NCBI GenBank assembly: GCA_026413225.1
Contig: CM048553.1
Location: 136,678,190 to 136,742,189 of the forward strand
Direction: 5' to 3'
DNA from: Otis tarda
Lineage: Eukaryota > Chordata > Aves > Otidiformes > Otididae
Length of the DNA stretch: 64,000 nucleotides
Shown here in pieces: positions 13,573 through 27,321 of this stretch. Within the stretch, counting starts at the first letter, position 1. Each line of letters begins with the position of its first letter. Below the pieces are notes generated by a model, which had not been told where the DNA came from, searched no databases, and saw nothing but the letters and a program-made list of their open reading frames with translations. The translations under genes were made by a program, and so were the position numbers.

Positions 13573-16500
13573 ATTCGGATTGTGTGGGCCTACTCCTCTG
13601 GCCTGTTGCTTTTATAGTGCTTTAAGAGCAGAATTGCGTATGGTGGAGTAAGTCTGCAGAGCAAAAAAAGGTTCAAGAAAGGCACTTGGCCAGACAACGT
13701 GACTTCCAGCTGAGCTCTGCAGCATCACTCCAAGGGCCATAGAGTAGCAGTTTACAGAGCCCTACAGAATGCATTTAATCGTAAACTTTTATTTGGATGT
13801 AAATGCTAAAGTTATTTGAAACAAAGTTTTAATATGTTTGTCTTACTGAGTACTGAGTGAACAAAGCAGGAGTACTCGGTAAGTACCAATAAGAGCTGAA
13901 AAGTTAATAAAGTCTTATTTACTTAATAAAGAAGGGAGTAGATGGACAAACAGGATTTAGTTTGAATCACAACGGAGACAATACCTAAGATGCTTTAGGA
14001 ACTAAGAAGAAACAAAATATCCACTAGGTTGGAAAATTTGTGTCCTTTGTGTTATTTAATAACCCAGTACAGTTTTGGAAAGCTAACTGCTGAGCCCCCA
14101 GCTGGCTGGAAACCTCTTAGGTATTCTAGATTGATTGAGAATCAGTTTCTGATGTCAGGCTTGAGTCTCTCCTAGACGTATGTCTGTGCCTCTGACAGTC
14201 ACTGGCAGACAGAGATTTTTCAGAGGCAGCAACAGAAGGCATAAACTCTCTCCCCGTGTGTATTGTAATTATGTGCATTTGGAAATATCAAATTTGTAAA
14301 AGCAACAGCACACATTTAATGAAGATTAAAAAAAAAGGAAAAAGAAAGATAGATTAGCATGAGGCTTTAATTAAAGTTACACAAATCCTGGTATCTGAGA
14401 AAAGTAAATACCTACTGGCTACATGAAAATTGTACCTCAAGTTTCACCCGCAGATGTGTGCAGCCATTGGGTGTGCAGCATGCCAAGCCACTCCAGCTAA
14501 GGAGTACCCTACAGTATTTAATTTCCTCCAATTACCCAGTGGCTGAATCCTGCTTATGCATTCTCTCTCTCACCTAAAAACTGTCTTCACAGTTCCCAGC
14601 AGCTATCCAAAGCCAGGTGGACACTTGCATAACACTGAATAAAACAAGTTCAGTCTGGTACAATGATTAGATTAGTCTCATTTGGACTTTGGAAGCTCTG
14701 AACACCTCAGACACGTATCATCCTGCCCAAGGCACTGGAGTAGAACATGGCAGTGTGCAATATCTCAGGCATTTTCCTTTCTTTGAAGGCCAAACATTCA
14801 TCATTTTAGTTCAAAAATTAACATTGTAAGCTATGCCATAAGGCTGAGGATCCTTCCATAATCCTCCAAGGATCTTTTCCGTTTCCTCTTACTGGCTGAT
14901 CTGTTTCATCTACACTGGACCTTGTGTTCTTTAGGTAATACTAATCTGAGTCAACAAAGCAATGTATTCATATTCTTCAGCTGTATTTTGAATGTTATGG
15001 TGGTCGAATCATCTGCTATTCATATTCATGCACTCAGGTTTTTTATGGCCCTGAAATTATTTATTTACATTACAACAGCTCCTGTAGTAAGTATCCAGCT
15101 CAAAAGACCAAATGTCTCATGGCTGTTTCTTGCCTATAGAATATCAGTGTAACATGGAATTTCTCTAACAACGTGTCCATTAATTAACACCAAATTACAA
15201 TGCAGCACCTATATAAAAGATGATGAACACTGCACAAATTCATTTTGATTACTGTCACTACACTGAATACGAAATGAAGTTGGAAAGATAGGACCTTTTA
15301 AGTGTCAGCAGATGTTTTTGTTCAGTGTTTATCCTTTTTAATATAATTTAATGAGAGATCATATGTTAATATGCAGCTGGAGAAAGCTACCTTTCAGACT
15401 CAACAAGTCTGAGAAGAATTTCCAGCTGCCATTGCATATACCAGAGCTGTAATTACCAATCATCACAGAATAAATTTTAAAAAGCAAAACATCAGGACTA
15501 GAATACGTGCGAAGTGACTACAGACTTAAACTTAACACAATGAGGTGGATCTATTCTTATTTAATTCCAACTGAAGTGGTTTTTTTAGTCTGCTACTAAC
15601 TAAAGTTATTTCCCTCAGTTTGTGCTCACTCTTCAGGAATACATTTGGAAGCAGCCCCTCTAAGTCTCAAACGTATTCTTAAAACTTTCTTTCCTGATCC
15701 TCCATAAAGACAAAATTTTACTCTCTCTCCAAGAAAGTTTGCAACAAGTTTCCAAAATCTGTCAGTCCTACATTATCTCAACTAAGTAAAGACTAATCAG
15801 AGTCTCCTTGGAGGCATGTTTTTGCAATTCTGATTTCTGTGCATGAGATGTTGATGAGTGGTTGCAGAGGATTGCTTATGTTGTCAATCTCAAACACTGG
15901 AGTCTAGTGCCATATTATAGTTGGGGTAAGACCTATGGCATCCTCTTTGTACTATACCTATCCAAACCAAACTGTATAAATAATATACTAATTTTTATAA
16001 GCAGTTGTAACTCATTATCAGCTGATAATAGTATGCCTATAAGTAGACTGTAAAAAACAAATTCCTGCCTACAGTTAAAAAAAAAAAATTGTCTGTCAAG
16101 AGTAGCTGAGTCAATTCAGAGAACAAAACAGTTTACATTTTTAATCTCTCTTGAAATTAAAATAATTCTGTCTCTTTGCAATATGTAAAGCCCACTTGTA
16201 AGCCACTATAATATCACTCAAATCCTTCTTCTTTCCTGTTCATAGTGTGTACTTTTAAATATCTTCAAAGTGAAGGTGTGTGTCTCTATTAGTCATGAAG
16301 GCCTATGTTTTATTTGCATTTTTGCTTAGGCATGGTTTTATGGGAATTGACATAATCTTTCTTCTTTGACAGCTTGAGTCACTTGATAAATAGGATACTT
16401 AGGAAAAGTTACTACCCAAGGACACTAGCTATTTTGTCAACTTCCCTGCTGCATTTCAGAATTTCACTTGATTGTTTCTAAGGATAAGCATATAATGCAT

Positions 16501-17839
16501 AGCTATTTCTTTTATGCGTTTTGGCCAGTATTAAAGCTATTTCTGAGAAACAGTCACTGTTTCTAGCGTTTCCTGAGGCAAATATCCATTGTCAAAATGG
16601 CTCTTTTGCTGCTTTATCCAGGTAGATAGTGAGGATCTCTGAAAGAAGGGCTCCTGAAAGACTTCCCCGAACAAAATAGATTTCTTTCACTCTTGGGAGT
16701 ATGACTTGCATGACGTATTGCCTGCCTTTTCCATCTTTGAGGTCTCTTACTGCAAGTGTGCTGGTTTTATGTAGAAGGAAAGCATTTTGGATAGTCCATA
16801 ATCTTTTCCTAACACTCTCAGATCCTGATTAGAACCAAAATCAGAATGTAAGAGCTGAGTCTGTGAGGAGAAAATCCTGCTAGCTTGGAAATCTAGAAAG
16901 GTGGGCAAATGCCATATGAGGCATTAATTATTTTCTGCAAAGATCTGTTCTGAGCAGAGCAGACCTTATCAATGAAGGAAAATATGCGTCTTCATATTAA
17001 TCTTCCGAACTTCCACTGGAGTAAAACAATCAAATTTTCTTTTGTGGAATATATCTGGAAAATGCTTTAAGCTTCTCTTTAAGAAAAAATGAAGGAGTGA
17101 AGGAGACTGAGTGCTACCCAGGAGTTCTTACACTAACTTATAGCAAGTAGTAGTATTTTGAAAGGTAAAGTACAAGAATTCGTTATGACACAATCCAAAG
17201 ACAGAGATGAAAATACTAAAAGCCTTTGCCAGTGGAGAATAATGTTCAGCCTAAGGACTATAGCAAGCTTAATCCATTCCTGTAATAGCTTGAACTGTAC
17301 TGTAATGTATTTGGAGAGTGAACACCAAATAGAAGTTTTTCTGGTATTGGAAGTGACAACAAAAAGATATAACTACAAATATTCAGGTGTCACTGGAAGT
17401 GGTAGTTAAAAGAACTAGATTATATATACACAATAATTTTAGATTACTGATTTTCAACCCTGAGGCACATGGACTGCTTCTAGAGAGTCAATGAAAGGTA
17501 ACTCTTTTTTTTTTGTCAGTAACCTGCATTTTGCTACACAAAGGTTCTGTGTGTTCACTGGAAAATATTTAAAGGTCTACAAATAACATTAAAAAAAAAA
17601 GACTAGAAATAAGTGCTTTTGATATTTGCTCAGAAATACTCTATAGGAACATAAAAATGCAATCTCTGGGGGAAACTGAAAATAAAACCAAAATAAAGAT
17701 CAAATTAAAGCAGAAGAAAGTGGGATCACAAAATCAGCAAGATAAGGTTCTAGAAATAAGTCTGAAGCATATGAAAAAGGGACCTATAGCACAATTACCA
17801 CACAGAAAAGGGAGAGCAAGTGTCACAGAGAGGGCTGAA
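13573..17839. other. Unannotated stretch
   Basis: AT-rich DNA with only short open frames. No repeat of recent age, RNA gene or exon-like structure is recognised. Confidence 0.55.
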
Positions 17840-19240
17840 GATGAGTTTCTTTGCTTCAGTCTTCACTAGAAAGGTTAGCTGTGACCAGAATTTTAAAAAT
17901 TAATTTTAATGAAAGAGTAGACATTCAAGCTAGAAGGAGAGAAGGACAAGCTAAATAACATTCAAATAAGATCAATGTGTTCAAGTTAGCAAGGCCTGAC
18001 AAAATCCATCTTACAACTAGCCAAAGCAATTTCTGAGCCATAATTAATTATATCTGAAAATTCCTGGAAAATCAGTAAGGTCTCAGAGGAGCAGGATAAA
18101 TATAGAATCTATGTTTTAAAAGGGAAAATGAGAACTGAGAGAATTCTAGATCAGTCAACCTAACTTTGGTCCACTGAAATATCTTTGAACAAATATTTAA
18201 AAGCAGATATCTAGAAGATAATAAGGCAATACAAAAAGCTAACCTGAGTTTGTATACCAAACTAATCTAAATTCCTTCCTCGACAGGACAAGTGGCCTAG
18301 TGTGCAGAGAGAAGCAGTAAATGCTTAAGTAGGCCTTTTGGTACAGAATATTCTCATAGAATATTTTTCTAATCAAGATGAGAATTTTTGGTTTAGGTGT
18401 TATTACTATTAATAGGAACATAACTGATTGGAAGATCACTCTCTAAAGTTCTATTGGCATTTGACGATCTAATATGGGGCATATCAAAGAATTCTCCAGG
18501 AGTCTATCTAGAACTCAACTTCTGCCAGGGCCCAAGGCCACTATTTTCAGTAATGATTTGGAGGAAGAACTGGGAAATATGCTTACAAAATATGCAAATG
18601 GCATAAAAATGTGAAAGACTGCAAAGATGTTCCAAGAATACCAGAAGATCTTCACAAATTAGAGAATCAGAAAGTGACAAAATTATATTCCTTGAGGTAA
18701 TTGCAGTTATGGAAGGGTAACTGAATGGACAATGCACTCACCTATTTAAGCAGCAGTGCTGCAGGAAATTATCTGAGGTGCATATTGGATGAGAAGCAAC
18801 TTATCAACTCATGGTGCTGTCAGGGAAAAAAAAAAAAGAGAACTCTTTCAAGGATACATTAAAATACAAGAATCTATTCTTCTGTACTAGTGAGATTTCA
18901 AATAGAAATTTGTGCTTAGTTTTCACTGCCTCAGCTCATAAGAAAGGTACGGAAATAAATGAGAGCCTGAAAAAGAGTAAAAGACTTTGTAAATATGTAT
19001 TGTAAAGCATATTGTAAAGCCGTTGAGAGAACTGAGAGTATTTAATCTAGGAAAAAAGATTAATCAGTCCTCCATTTATTATGAAAATTTGTTATTAATA
19101 GAATAGCAATCAATCGCTGTCCATGCAAGAGGAACAAAAACTGCTCAATAAAGTAACAGCAACCAAGAAGGAAGTTGTACTTCTTAAAAGGCTTTCTAAA
19201 AGTAACTCTGGAAGTAGATGTCTAGGAATATTGGGCAATG
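17840..19240 (+). mobile_element. Ancient, decayed LINE (CR1-like ORF2 remnant)
   Basis: Scattered phrases in order recall a CR1-type ORF2. They include a 'tcagtcttcactagaaag' region near 17856 (compare 'ctcagtcttcattgataag' in the young copy at 55086), a 'gcaaggcctgacaaaatcca' region near 17990 (compare 'ggggcctgacgagatcca'), and 'cttgaggtaattgcag' further on. Near 18540-18600, 'ttcagtaatgatttggagg' and 'aaatatgcaaatggcataaa' match the place where CR1 has its 'FADD' catalytic box. All frames are closed many times. The exact limits and subfamily are uncertain. Confidence 0.55.
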
Positions 19241-19926
19241 TCTACAGAAATTCTTACTTGTTGTAACTTAAAATACAATGCCTAACAATCAACAGTCATC
19301 TAGGAGAATTGAATTCCCAGTTCTCCATGGTTAGTACAAGTAAGGTTGAGTGTGATGTCATCCTTTCAATCTGAGAAAAAGGAGTTTTTAAGGTCTAACT
19401 TGTCCTTTGTGGATCACCTTGTAACAGGCATTTGAAAAGCACACAAATGGTTTTTGAATCTTCCTTGGTGTAAATATTCTCCACAGAATATTTAGAAAGT
19501 TCTTAGAAAGTGAGACAAATGTGTTAACTCAATTAAGCAATCTCCTGTTTTAAGAGACCTAAGTGTTTTCCAAATTTTTTAGTATGTTATTACTTTGTTG
19601 TTATTAATAGATAAAAATCCATTACAGCTGTTTTTCCTCTCAGTTTATTTTCACTCATTAGATAAGTTTCATTCTAAATGGTTCATAATTCATCAAAGGT
19701 GAATTTATGTTTGACTGCAAGTATATTTCAGTCGGTGCGAGAGAGAAAGCAAATTACAGTTCATGTGTCTACCCTCAATTAAGGTAATCAGGATAACCTT
19801 CAGAAGAAGGAAGATTGTGTCAATTTTAGTCTGAGAAGTAATTTTGCTCAAAGTCTTTTCAATGCCAAGGGCTAATTTCTGAGGGGCAGTTATTGCTTGC
19901 TGCCAGAACTTGATTTTTCGTGGGAA

Positions 19927-19957
<31 letters not shown>

Positions 19958-21940
19958 TGTGTCAGATGCTCTAAACCAGCATCACAATTTTGAATAAAAC
20001 CATGTAAATGCTAAGTAGTTTCTTTAACCTCCATTGCACTGTGAACTGGCAATGACAGATACTGAACCTTTCCTGTGGAGCCATAACAAGGGAGCTGTAA
20101 AGAAATTCTAAGCACATAGTAGAGTGGAAGGGAGGCAGGGACTGATTGAGAGTGATGCTGATGTAAAAGCCATGATGGATTTAAAATATGTGTACAAGTA
20201 TATATTTATGTCTCTCAAGTTTCACAGAAGCCATAGCTTGGAACAATTGCAGTTATGGAGATTTTCTTAGACCAAACAGTACCTGGTCAGTGCACGCAGC
20301 TAAAAAATTGCACAACAGAGAGAAGAAACAGTTCTGGGAGGAAATTTTGTACCTTTAGAGGAATTCAAGAGTAAGGGATAAAGAAACTGAAACTATACAG
20401 GAAGTAGAATTAAGGGGTTTTTTAACTCAGCCAATGCTGGCACAAACTATAAAACTATCAAATAGTAAGTATTTTTATTTATTAATTCCCAGTTACATCT
20501 GATATCATACCAAGTGCTGTAGGAAGCACGGTTCCTAAAAGTCCTTGTAGCATGTGCCACTTTTCCTTCCCTCCCCGCTCCTAAAAAGGACATTGAAATC
20601 TCACTGCTTCGTCTTTTCCAAGACCCCAGGGAATCACTGAGACAGTTACCAGACACTTACATACATCTCCAGTTACAATGTCTTACACGAGCAAAGGAGT
20701 TTCAAATGGAGTTCGCAGTAGCTACCCTTCATCCAGCAGCATATGCATTAGGAAGCCTACTTTGCTGGGGAATAGATATTTCCTGCTAATGATTATTACA
20801 CATGCTTTTGTTTTGACAGAGCAAAATCACCCGTTTCTGACAAGTAAACTTAAATGTCAATGTGCAATTTCCTATGCTAAGCTCTTGCCTGCGCACAACT
20901 CTTAGTACCCAAAACCTGATGAAGAAACAAGGAGGATCTGCAGAAGCTGCCAGCAGAGCCCTGCAGTTGTTCTTGTCTGATTATACTACCTTGGCACCAG
21001 CCCATTATTAAAGATTTCTAACTGACGGTGATGGGCAGCCCACTGTGCAGAACAGGCTGTTCTCAGGTGGCCAGTCTGAGGAGAACACGACCAACTTACA
21101 ACTCACATGGTTCTCAAAATCTGTGGGAGTCAGGCTGCGCCAGACATTTATTCTGGATATCACTATATTTCAAGGCATGCAGTAATAGCTTTTCCAGCAG
21201 AAATACAGAACAACCCTAACGAATCCCACAGTGCTGATCTCACAATAATTGGGCACAGTGCTCAGTTATCTGATCAGCACAACCCAAGCACAGTAGTTAA
21301 CTCTGAAGAAAAGAGAAAAAAAAAAAGAAAGAGGTACATTTCATCTTCTTAACTCCATTGCAAGATAGCACATTTGAATAATATTTTTAATTAAATTAAA
21401 TGAGTTTAATTAAGATTGGACTGCTTCAGGGAAGACAAAGGACTGTTCAAGGCTTTTAAAATGCTTTTTTTCCTCTTTTTTCCTGAAGAGTGTGTTTAGT
21501 TGTAAACATCCTAAAGTCATACAGTTAATAACATTGTCAATCTAACAAGCTTCGGTTTTTTGACATTGATAACAGCATGTGTCATTTGATAGAGGGAGGT
21601 TGTAATCAAATGGTTAACAAAAATAAAATATAATTTTTATTTTGTCTTGAAAAATTAAAATCTGGCACCATCTGATTATATACTATGCATCTCTGGGCAC
21701 TACTTTACGTATAATGCTGTTAATATTCTTTCATGCAAATAGTTGTGCTTAAAAGGGGTTTATTACAAACTTAAAAAAACCCCAAGCATTAAACAAGGAA
21801 CCAAGTACAGTGGGAAAAAAAAAAATCGTTATATGTTTAAGTTTTGATTCCAAAAAGTAAGCAAGTAGGAAGTTCTTTTTCAGGCAGGAGTTATAACTGT
21901 GGACAAGAAAATCAGCAACTTGGTAAAAGACCACGCAGAA
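19241..21940. other. Unannotated stretch with long poly-T
   Basis: Nothing coding is recognised. It contains an uninterrupted run of 27 T's (19932-19958) with no obvious retroposed sequence beside it on either strand. Confidence 0.5.
19932..19958. repeat. Poly-T mononucleotide run (27 T)
   Basis: Read directly. It could be the tail of a minus-strand retroposed copy, but the downstream sequence (from 19959) shows no known retroposon body. Confidence 0.95.
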
Positions 21941-22372
21941 GATTAAGGGACTACAGCATCTTTCATATGAGGAGAGGCTGAGAGAGCTCAGACTGTTCAG
22001 CCTGGAGAAGAGTTGGGGGGATTTTATCAGTGTGCATAATTACCAAATGGGAGAGAATGAAGAAGAGGGAGCCAGCGATGCCCAGTGACAAGACAAGAAG
22101 CAATAACAACAGATGAGAAAACATGAAAATCCACCTAAATACAAGAAAAATATTTTTATTGTGGGAGTGTAAAATGTTCATGGTAAAAAAATGCTGGAAC
22201 TGGTTGCCTAGCAAGGTCATGGAGTCTCCATTCATGGACGTATTAAAATCAAACTGGATATGGTCCTGAGTAGACTACTGTAGGTGACCTTGCTTGAGCA
22301 GTGGTCAAGGTTGGAGTAGAAGATATCAAGACATGTCTTCCAGCTTGAACAGTTCTGTAATTCTGTGATTCA
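21941..22372 (+). mobile_element. Old CR1 LINE 3'-end fragment
   Basis: Recognisable CR1 phrases run in order: 'gaggagaggctgagagagct' (21969), 'ctgttcagcctggagaagag' (21993), 'ctggaactggttgcctagca' (22194), 'ccagcttgaacagttctg' near 22340, and the worn octamer end 'taattctgtgattc' (22358). Moderate divergence and internal loss indicate an older insertion. Confidence 0.88.
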
Positions 22373-24520
22373 GGTACAAGTCAGAATAACTGCAGGCAGA
22401 CGAGTTCATGGCCATCCCCTGTGAAGACTGGACAACTGAGGTACTAGAGAGGGGCAAGGAAATTATTAAACAGAAATGTCAAAAAGTCAAGAAAGAGAAG
22501 TCACTTTTCCAAAGTTCTTGAGGAATCTAACTGTTCTGCCAGTATGGGAATTTCCAAACATATGAGCCAAGTCTGGCTGATATAAGCAAATACGGTTTCA
22601 GTCATGTCAAAGAGTGCGCTTTAGATTACATCACTTGCAAGAATTTGTCTAATAGCAAGGAATGAAAAATATTAGAAAAATAATTAATATTTCATGAATC
22701 AAAATTTTGAAGAGTTTTCATCTAACTGCAGAAACTTTCCTACTTTAGAGCCAATGAGCAGTGGAATATTTGAGCTCTACTTGCAAGCAGAAACAGAAGA
22801 ACAAATATATGCAGTATTCGCTAGGACTTGATATCACATAGAGTAACTTCTGCATAAAATTGATGTATTTGCAATTTGCATTTTATTGGTTAATTTCATA
22901 GATCATCCAATTAAGAGAGAGAAAAGATACTATATTGTGCAACCATGCAACAGCTGAGCTAAAGACAGATCACTAACGATATCAACAGGAAGAATTATGT
23001 TCATGAGAAGACTGCAATAATTTTGAAACAAAAATTAATTTTAATTTAGAAGACTTTAATAGGTGCTTTATATGTTGGCCAAGAGCACTCACTTTGACCT
23101 TATTCACAGCACAGAGAAAAAAAAATAATCAGGGGAATAAAGGTAATAATGTATAGGAAATATTGATGCTGAAGAACAAATCAAATTAGTTTAAAAACCA
23201 AGAGAATGGTAAATTCTCCTTATGAATTCAAAGTTCTATGGACTGCAAAATTAAAATTAAAATGTTCCACTTCACTGAAAGGCTTCTGTTGAAAAAGTTT
23301 GCATCTTTTCTAATGAGGTTAGCAATGTTCGTCACACTGAATTTGTGAAAAGGGTAAGGAAGGAGGACGAAAAAATTGGACAATGAAAATGATTCTGTTG
23401 GCAGGGACCTGAAGAAGACAATTAAGTTTCCAATAGCAAACCGGTCAGAAAGCTCACTGGAAAATGCATAGAATACCTAAAAGGAAAAAAGAAAACAGAG
23501 AAGGAATATGTTGGGAACATGTGCTGGCCCTACAGATAAGATTTTTTTCTCCGTCGTACTTTGCACTAACAGTTTGCCCTTCCTCTGGCTCTAATAGAAT
23601 TATATATCTAGGAACAGCCATAGAGTCAAGGATAATAGTGGGGTTCCAGAGACATGAAGAAACTGTCTGGTAAAGAGTATGTAGTATAACGATCCTCTCC
23701 AACAAAAATTTATTTAAGCCTGAGAACCAATGTGATCTTCATCAAGGTAAGCAGATTCTGTCTTCAGTGGGAAGATGAATCAGAAAACATTGCCCATTTT
23801 AATTACCCAGGTTTCTTCTCCATGTTTTTTTCTGCCTAGTTGCCTAAGTGGAAAAGCAATATTATGTAGAATGCCTACATACTGCATTTTAACTTATAAA
23901 CGGTCAATTTTATGGATTTTTGGGATGGGACCTGGGGGCTTTGTCTGTCATTTTGGATGTACTGTAGCAAAGCAAGGTGAATGTCTGCCAACAGTAGAAA
24001 CACTAAACTTGTCAAAGGAGCTAATTATAAATAGGATAAAGGGCAGCTGGCTTAAAAACAGGAAAGGACATAGAGGTTATATACTGAGAAAAATTAGTAA
24101 CTGTGTGAATGGAAAAAAAAATTGGACAGGTTGATGGAGGAATTTGTGGATTAGCACTTGAAGTTTCTTAGAAAAAAAAATCTGTTGAGATTAAGAATAG
24201 ATTATTAGAATTTGCACTGGGAAAACTGAGTCGATAATATTTTTTTTGTTATTTTAGCCAAACCTTCCACGATTAGATATAGACTGAAGATATAGACTGA
24301 TGAGACAAGTTAGATACATATCGTCTCAGCTGCTACAGCACTGCATTGTGTGCTGTGCAGCAGGTACATTTTTTTCAGCCTGGAGCTGCTTGCCCCGTGA
24401 TATGGGCTTTCCAAGAGAGGATGTTCCTGGAGACTTTGTTTTGAGCATAATTTCAAGAACATGAGATGAAAGATGAACACATGCCGAAAAAAAAATGAAA
24501 AGTGCTTATGTTAATATCAT
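22373..24520. other. Unannotated stretch
   Basis: AT-rich. Open frames up to 119 codons (23775-24134) have no recognisable domain. No repeats were recognised. Confidence 0.5.
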
Positions 24521-24525
24521 CACGT

Positions 24526-24750
24526 CAGGGTCCTGTGAGGGACAGGGTCTCCCTGGGGACAAAGAGTGGCAGGGGCTTCCTGGGTTGGCAGGGCAGGACC
24601 AGGCATCTCATCCTAGTGCCCCAGCCAAGGAGCAGGGCAGCTGAGGGGCAGCCCCAGTCCCAGATATCAGGCACCTCCCTGGAGACAAGGATGGGATAAG
24701 GCTCGCCTGGGAAGTCAGCCCACATGGGGAGTTGGGGACCTGAGGTTACC
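24526..24750. repeat. GC-rich island of unknown type
   Basis: About 225 bases are much richer in G and C than both flanks, with sharp edges. Phrases include 'ctccctggggacaaagagtg' near 24549 and the related 'ctccctggagacaagg' near 24675, which hint at an internal duplication. It could be a fragment of an LTR or another avian repeat that I cannot name. It lacks the CpG density of a promoter island. Confidence 0.4.
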
Positions 24751-27321
24751 TGAAGCTACAGTTGTCTAAATTACAATTGCCCAGAATTACAGAAATAACC
24801 TTATGAATTAAATGACAAAGAATTATAATTACACTATTTATTGAGTTTTTCTAAAAATTATTGTAAGAGGTAGATTGAAACTGAGCGGGACAAACAGAAG
24901 AGGAAATTACTTCTTGCAAAGCTTCCTCTGTGCCACCAAGCCATCTACAGTTAGGGTATAAAGTCGTTAGTGGATATTGGTTTAATAAAATACATAACAG
25001 GCAAGTAGCAGAAATAATTTCTTGTGATTTAAAATGAGGTAAAGAACTTGGTTCTAGAGAATATGATGTTTTCCATCTATATTTGTGTAAAAGGTACAGT
25101 AGCTGATCAATGGTCCAGGATGCAATTTCACCAATGAAAAAATAGGGATGATAACTCATGAATAGGATTGCTAAATGACAGATACTGTTTCCACTGTAGA
25201 GAAGGGAAAAGCAGGACAGCAAACCTATGTTTTTTATATACTTCCAATACAAATAAATCACCCATAAAAATAAAAATAATAGCAAGCAGATCCTTTTCTG
25301 AGCTAAAATTTGAGATTCTTGGAGGATCTATCACATTAGTTTAATATTCATCTTGGTTTTGCTCTCCTTTTTCGAATGTATGTTATGATATTTTTTAGTA
25401 ACTCTAGTTAATATCAACCCTGTATTATTCTAGGTTATATAGACACTACTAAACAGGACATACCTGGTTCTAGACACCTAGGTGTATAGATGTTACAATA
25501 TAAGGCCTTATTTACATAAGAAACTTAATTTCAATATAAATCAATATGTATCAGCTTTATGTGAATAATCTGTTTTATATTCACATTTAGCTAACCTTTT
25601 CTAACTTTATCTTGAGTTTAAATTTCTGGTCTAAAAATTCATAAATGTATTTCAAAATCAGTAATCCACTCTAAGATTTGTGTTGATGCATCTCTGTTTT
25701 CAATAAATATTTCAAAACTGTTCTCCAAATCCCAGCTGCTGTTTGCTTACTACACATTCTCTAGTGTTCTGGTTTTATCCTAATGGAGTAACTTCATCCT
25801 ACTTAAAAGTTGGTGCACAATCATGACCCACTGGTGACTTTGTCTTGATAGTAGGTTCACAGACTCTGAATTTGTTCCTTCCTTGATATTACGTTTTTAT
25901 GTGCAGCCTCATCAAAAAATCCTGAAGCATCTTGCCTCACAAGATAGAGCAAGTTCAGTCTTATCTTATCACTTGTCAGGGAGATGTCCATATCTATAAG
26001 CTAGAGGACAAATGTAGAAGAAAAGGTATTTCCTGGGATATGAGACAGTGAAGCCATGACAAAAAAAAATATAAAGGCAAACACTAGCCTCTCAGTCATG
26101 TTTCCAACATATACATATACATATGCTCTGAAAACCTTAAATAAAAATTTCCCCCAAAAATCACTGCAGCGCATGCCTGCACAGGCAATAGCACCCAGTG
26201 AACAAGACAAAATTATGTGGTAAGATCAAGCTCTCCTCAATCCACTGCATACACATCCAGAAGAGCAGCTTTGGATCTACCATGAAGCCACAGGGACAGG
26301 AATGTTGTGGTGAGATCACAGTCATTAAATAAGACATCTTATATTACTGTTATCCTCAGAACATAAAATAATCCTTATCCATGGTAACAGCTATGCAGAA
26401 CTGTGTTTGATAAATACTAAAATATTACAGTGGATGGCAGAATTGTCCATCTCTAAAATATTACAGTGGATGGCAACAATTGTCCATTGTTGCTTCTGTA
26501 GCAAGCCTTTTAGACTTTTGCTAGCTCGATTCCATATACCATATCCTAAAGATCCAGACATCTGACAGGTTGCTAAATTTTCACCATCTAAGTGATCAGC
26601 TATTGACTATTAGCTTCGTATAATGGTGCTTATACACTTCTGAATACCGCAGAAAACCTGTCTGGTAGATGCTAAATGCTGTAGTTCAAACACAAGTTTA
26701 ATAACTGGTTCCTGAAATAAATAACTTAAAGACCTCTAGCTGTTCCTGGTCATCCCAAGCATTCAGCACTCCCCTGATCCATGAAGCTGACAAAGGAAAT
26801 TCAGGAGGAAGTAGTAGGAGATGCCCAGTTCACCCTTGTCTTCTGTTTCCAAGAACAACTATAATAGTAGGGAAGTGCATTTTTATTCAAAAACATGTAA
26901 CTTAAATAATTGCCAAAATACCTGAAATATTATTTTAATAGTAGTTATCACTGTGATAATAGTGCTCAGCTGTGCTTCCTACATCCATTCTGATAGCAGT
27001 CTGAAAATGTTTCTGAAACACAAGAAGTTGGAAACAGTGTTGCAACCAGGCAACTACGCAATGGAGCAGGAGGAATGGTGGGACTGACTCCAGGGTCCTA
27101 AATTGCAGCTGATTCCACAAGGTTTCCTCTAATACAGCATGATAAAAAGCCAGTAATTCCCACTGCCTAGCAACAGAGCATTGACCGTAGATATCTACCA
27201 AGAACATAGTGCCTTGATTGTGAAGAAAAATCAATCAGAAAAAAAATCCCCACAACTTTGCGCGGTATGTTTCAGAAAATAAGCTGTTTAAAGACTGTAA
27301 GAACAAACACTTGTTGAAATA
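24751..27321. other. Unannotated stretch
   Basis: AT-rich, no gene supported. A minus-strand open frame of 144 codons (24851-25285) is the longest not explained by a repeat, but its hydrophobic, aromatic-rich composition fits chance translation of AT-rich DNA. A short tandem duplication lies at 26417-26486. Confidence 0.5.
26417..26486. repeat. Short tandem duplication, two units of about 35 bp
   Basis: The words 'ctaaaatattacagtggatg' and 'aattgtccat' occur twice in succession (from 26417 and from 26452) with only a small difference between units. This is a recent local duplication without evident function. Confidence 0.85.

Noticed and set aside
24851-25285. Minus-strand 144-codon open frame, rich in hydrophobic residues
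   Set aside because: No recognisable domain, no splice context, and composition fits AT-rich chance translation. A receptor-like membrane protein was considered but no family motif is visible.
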